A stretch of 64,000 nucleotides of DNA, from positions 186,001 to 250,000 of the forward strand of contig NZ_JAANOQ010000005.1 in the NCBI RefSeq assembly GCF_011305415.1, written 5' to 3'. A model generated the notes under the pieces. That model had not been told where the DNA came from and searched no databases. It saw only the letters and a list, made by a program, of their open reading frames with translations. Position 1 is the stretch's first letter. Each line of letters starts with the position of its first letter. This stretch comes from Flavobacterium bernardetii. GTDB taxonomy: Bacteria > Bacteroidota > Bacteroidia > Flavobacteriales > Flavobacteriaceae. A program made the translations under genes and the position numbers. Below, in pieces: positions 61,747 through 64,000 of this stretch.

Positions 61747-62595
61747 ATGAATTTTTTAGAAGAAAACCAATTTATTATAGTTAAAGATCATTCAGTTTCA
61801 AAAGAAACCTTTTCTTTGTTACATAACAAGGAATATGATTTATTAAAAACTACACCTACTCCATCGCTAGACGTTTTACCAAAATATTACGAAAGTGAAG
61901 ATTATATTTCTCATACGGATGGAAAACGTACGTTGTTTGAAAAAATTTATCATTTAGTAAAACGAAATGCAATTAAAGGAAAAGTATCTTTAATTACATC
62001 TGAACAAAATCAAAAAGGAAAACTTTTAGATATTGGATCTGGAACAGGAGATTTTTTAGTGGAAGCCAAAAACCAAGGTTGGGATATTTTAGGATACGAA
62101 CCGAATGATGATGCGAAGAATTTAGCAGTTAACAAAGGAGTTACTTTCACAGAAGATATTTTTACCTTACCAGAAAATTCTTTTGATGTCGTTACCATGT
62201 GGCATGTTTTAGAACACGTTCCTAATTTACAAGAATACATTGCTAATTTAAAACGAATTGTAAAACCAACAGGAACGATAATAATAGCAGTTCCAAATTA
62301 CAAATCGTATGATGCGAATTATTATAAACAATTTTGGGCAGCTTATGATGTGCCTCGACATTTATGGCATTTCTCTAAAACCAGTATCAAAAAATTATTT
62401 TCAGATGTGGAGATGGAATTGAAAAAAGTAAAACCAATGTGGTTTGATAGTTTTTATGTGTCGCTTTTATCTGAAAAATACAAAAACGGAAAAATGAGTT
62501 TCGTAAAAGGATTTTTCATCGGATTCGTTTCAAATGTGTCTGGATTGTTTAAAAAGGAGTTTTCTTCACACATTTATATCATTAAAAACAAGTAA
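61747..62595 (+). CDS. Class I SAM-dependent methyltransferase
   Basis: A 282-aa methyltransferase. Motif I is KLLDIGSGTGDFLVEAK, followed by FDVVTMWHVLEHVPNLQEYI and IIIAVPNYKSYDANYYKQFW, the pattern of Methyltransf_23/UbiG-like enzymes. The N-terminus holds a possible sugar- or quinone-type substrate region (LPKYYESEDYISHTDGKRTLF). The substrate is unknown. The gene directly follows mnmG and a parS site. Confidence 0.85.
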   Translation: MNFLEENQFIIVKDHSVSKETFSLLHNKEYDLLKTTPTPSLDVLPKYYESEDYISHTDGKRTLFEKIYHLVKRNAIKGKVSLITSEQNQKGKLLDIGSGTGDFLVEAKNQGWDILGYEPNDDAKNLAVNKGVTFTEDIFTLPENSFDVVTMWHVLEHVPNLQEYIANLKRIVKPTGTIIIAVPNYKSYDANYYKQFWAAYDVPRHLWHFSKTSIKKLFSDVEMELKKVKPMWFDSFYVSLLSEKYKNGKMSFVKGFFIGFVSNVSGLFKKEFSSHIYIIKNK

Positions 62596-62892
62596 AACGT
62601 AAAATAAAGCGATTTTAAAGCTGATTTATCCTTAAAACATCGAAATATATTACCGAAAAAAGTTGTTTCATGTAAGTGTGGTTTAAATAATCAAGTTTTA
62701 ATAGTAATTATTTATCGTTATTTTGAAAACACATAAGGTTTTGTTATAGTTTGTTTTTTGGCAAATTTTTTAATATTTAAAGAAAATTTCAAAAAAGAAT
62801 AATAATTTAAAAGAAACCTATTATTTTTACCAAAATTAAAAAACCCGATTTCCTTTTTGGATTTCATTTCAATAAAAATTAATAAAAGAAAA

Positions 62893-63444
62893 ATGAAAAA
62901 ATTATTAGTATTAGTTGCATTAGGTGTAGCTATGATTTCTTGTCAAGAAACTGCAACTGCAAAAAAAGAAGATTTTAAAACAGGTTATATTGATACTTCT
63001 GTTTTATTAGAAAAATATGAAAAATTTACTGATGAAAATGAGAAATTTAAAGTAAAAACAGAAGAATTAGGTCGTCCATTAGAAGCAAAAGGAAAGCAAT
63101 TAGAAGCTGAAATGAAAAGTTTTCAAAAAGCAGCACAAGCAAACGGTCAAGCTTGGGCGCAACAAAAAGCTGGTGAATTACGACAAAGAGAGCAAGCTTT
63201 AATGCAAGAAAGAAACCAAATTATGGCTCAAGTTGAAACAGAAGGTGGAGCTTTAAAAGATTCATTAGTAAGTGATGTGAAAAAATACATTCAAGCTTAC
63301 GGTAAAAAAGAAGGTTTCGATTATATTTTTACTACTTCTGATGCTGCTCCAAACGTAATATATGCAAAGGATTCATATAATTTAACAGACAAGTTGCTGA
63401 AAAAATTAAATGAAGAATACAAAATAACAAAAGAAAAAAAATAA
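62893..63444 (+). CDS. OmpH/Skp family periplasmic chaperone-like lipoprotein
   Basis: A 183-aa exported protein. The signal peptide ends at a lipobox-like VAMISC (Cys about residue 17), so it may be lipid-anchored, unlike soluble Skp. The mature part has GYIDTSVLLEKYEKF at the start, a long coiled coil (about 35-125, rich in Glu, Gln and Lys) and a C-terminal YGKKEGFDYIFTTSDAAPNVIYA, typical of the OmpH family. The ATG at 62893 is used since the open frame from 62857 adds a non-signal N-terminus. A terminator with a GAAA loop follows. Confidence 0.87.
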   Translation: MKKLLVLVALGVAMISCQETATAKKEDFKTGYIDTSVLLEKYEKFTDENEKFKVKTEELGRPLEAKGKQLEAEMKSFQKAAQANGQAWAQQKAGELRQREQALMQERNQIMAQVETEGGALKDSLVSDVKKYIQAYGKKEGFDYIFTTSDAAPNVIYAKDSYNLTDKLLKKLNEEYKITKEKK

Positions 63445-63448
63445 TAAG

Positions 63449-63476
63449 AAAGCCTTGAGAAATCAAGGCTTTTTTT
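63449..63476 (+). terminator. Intrinsic terminator
   Basis: A 10-bp stem (63449-63458 with 63463-63472), GAAA tetraloop and T-rich tail after the OmpH-like gene. Confidence 0.9.
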
Positions 63477-63495
63477 ATATTTGTCATCTAAACTA

Positions 63496-63511
63496 TACGC
63501 CACGTGGAACA
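63496..63511. other. Degenerate parS-like site 5
   Basis: TACGCCACGTGGAACA matches the perfect site at 13 of 16 positions; the right half is intact. The GTG inside it is the start codon of the helicase gene. Confidence 0.5.
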
Positions 63512-64000
63512 TTTATCTAAAGCCGCTCAATACACACTTCAATTTATCAACCAGACGAATAAATCTGTTTTCTTAACAGGTAAAGCTGGTACAGGTAAAA
63601 CTACTCTTCTTAAAGAAATTATTGCCACTTCGCACAAAAATACCGTGGTGGTCGCTCCTACTGGAATTGCTGCACTAAACGCTGGTGGAGTTACAATTCA
63701 TTCGATGTTTCAATTGCCTTTTGCTGCATTTATTCCTGATTATAAAGTAGTTAATTCTAATTCTCATCAACATAAATTTGAAACCAAAAGTACGATTAGC
63801 AAACATTTTCGAATGAACGCTACCAAAAAACAAGTGCTTTTAAATTTAGAATTGTTAATCATCGATGAAGTTTCTATGCTTCGCCCTGATGTTTTGGATG
63901 CGATCGATTTTATGTTACAAAAAGTTCGTAGAGTTGATGCACCCTTTGGTGGTGTACAAGTTTTATTTATAGGAGATTTATTACAATTACCACCCGTTAT
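63504..64000 (+). CDS. PIF1-family helicase/AAA ATPase (3' end missing)
   Basis: The frame stays open to the window end, giving 165 complete codons. The GTG start yields MEHLSKAAQYTLQFINQT. The protein has the Walker A loop LTGKAGTGKTTLLKEI, the PIF1-type APTGIAALNAGGVTIHSMF, Walker B LLIIDEVSML and the GDLLQLPPV motif. These place it in the PIF1/RecD-like superfamily 1 helicases. Flavobacterial members carry C-terminal HRDC or helix-turn-helix parts, which would lie beyond the window. It is separated from the OmpH-like gene by a terminator. Confidence 0.9.
   Translation, partial: MEHLSKAAQYTLQFINQTNKSVFLTGKAGTGKTTLLKEIIATSHKNTVVVAPTGIAALNAGGVTIHSMFQLPFAAFIPDYKVVNSNSHQHKFETKSTISKHFRMNATKKQVLLNLELLIIDEVSMLRPDVLDAIDFMLQKVRRVDAPFGGVQVLFIGDLLQLPPV

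Overview
The window looks like a chromosomal segment of a Flavobacterium-type member of the Bacteroidota. The evidence is strong A+T richness, TAnnTTTG promoter boxes with little sign of Shine-Dalgarno sites, a type IX secretion C-terminal sorting domain, and families confined to or typical of Flavobacteriia (DUF4254, DUF6427, DUF6341, DUF6909, DUF4175, YtxH/holin-X/DUF6327). I see no insertion sequence, prophage or CRISPR array.

Layout. 1-6.5 kb: the 3' end of a surface protein with an S74 chaperone domain, a heptosyltransferase-like GT9/DUF4254 pair, upp, two small membrane-protein genes and purD. 6.6-33 kb: a large surface-polysaccharide locus, mostly on the minus strand. It holds a complete dTDP-L-rhamnose set (rfbB-A-C-D), UDP-glucuronate decarboxylase, a polyprenyl sugar-phosphate transferase, a flippase, two Wzy/WaaL-like proteins, a short Wzz-like protein, several glycosyltransferases (two GT2, two GT4, one GT39), a WecE-type aminotransferase with a hexapeptide acetyltransferase, an ATP-grasp ligase, a methyltransferase and two Fe(II)/2-oxoglutarate oxygenase-type proteins. 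Two related small lipoproteins sit inside it. Two genes (13.7-15.7 kb) run against the rest.

33-64 kb is mainly housekeeping: GH3-like protein, a catalytically degenerate M23 protein, tatA, tex, rpiB, a seven-repeat T9SS cargo protein, rnr, LysE family, tRNA-Cys, folB, glnS, a YtxH/holin-X/DUF6327 operon, an SPFH protein, several secreted proteins, gltX, a large DUF4175 protein, ybeY, mnmG, a methyltransferase, a Skp/OmpH-like lipoprotein and the start of a PIF1-type helicase. Around ybeY-mnmG lies a cluster of parS centromere-like palindromes, suggesting a location near the chromosome origin.

The polysaccharide genes fit a Wzx/Wzy-type pathway: the sugar-phosphate transferase primes the lipid carrier, glycosyltransferases build a repeat unit probably containing rhamnose, xylose or another UDP-GlcA product, and a 4-amino-4,6-dideoxyhexose, then Wzx flips it and Wzy/Wzz polymerise it. 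No Wza/Wzc exporter is in the window. GT39 plus the membrane-anchored GT2 suggests an extra modification from a polyprenyl-phosphate sugar. Many intergenic gaps carry short palindromic or iterated repeats of several distinct families.
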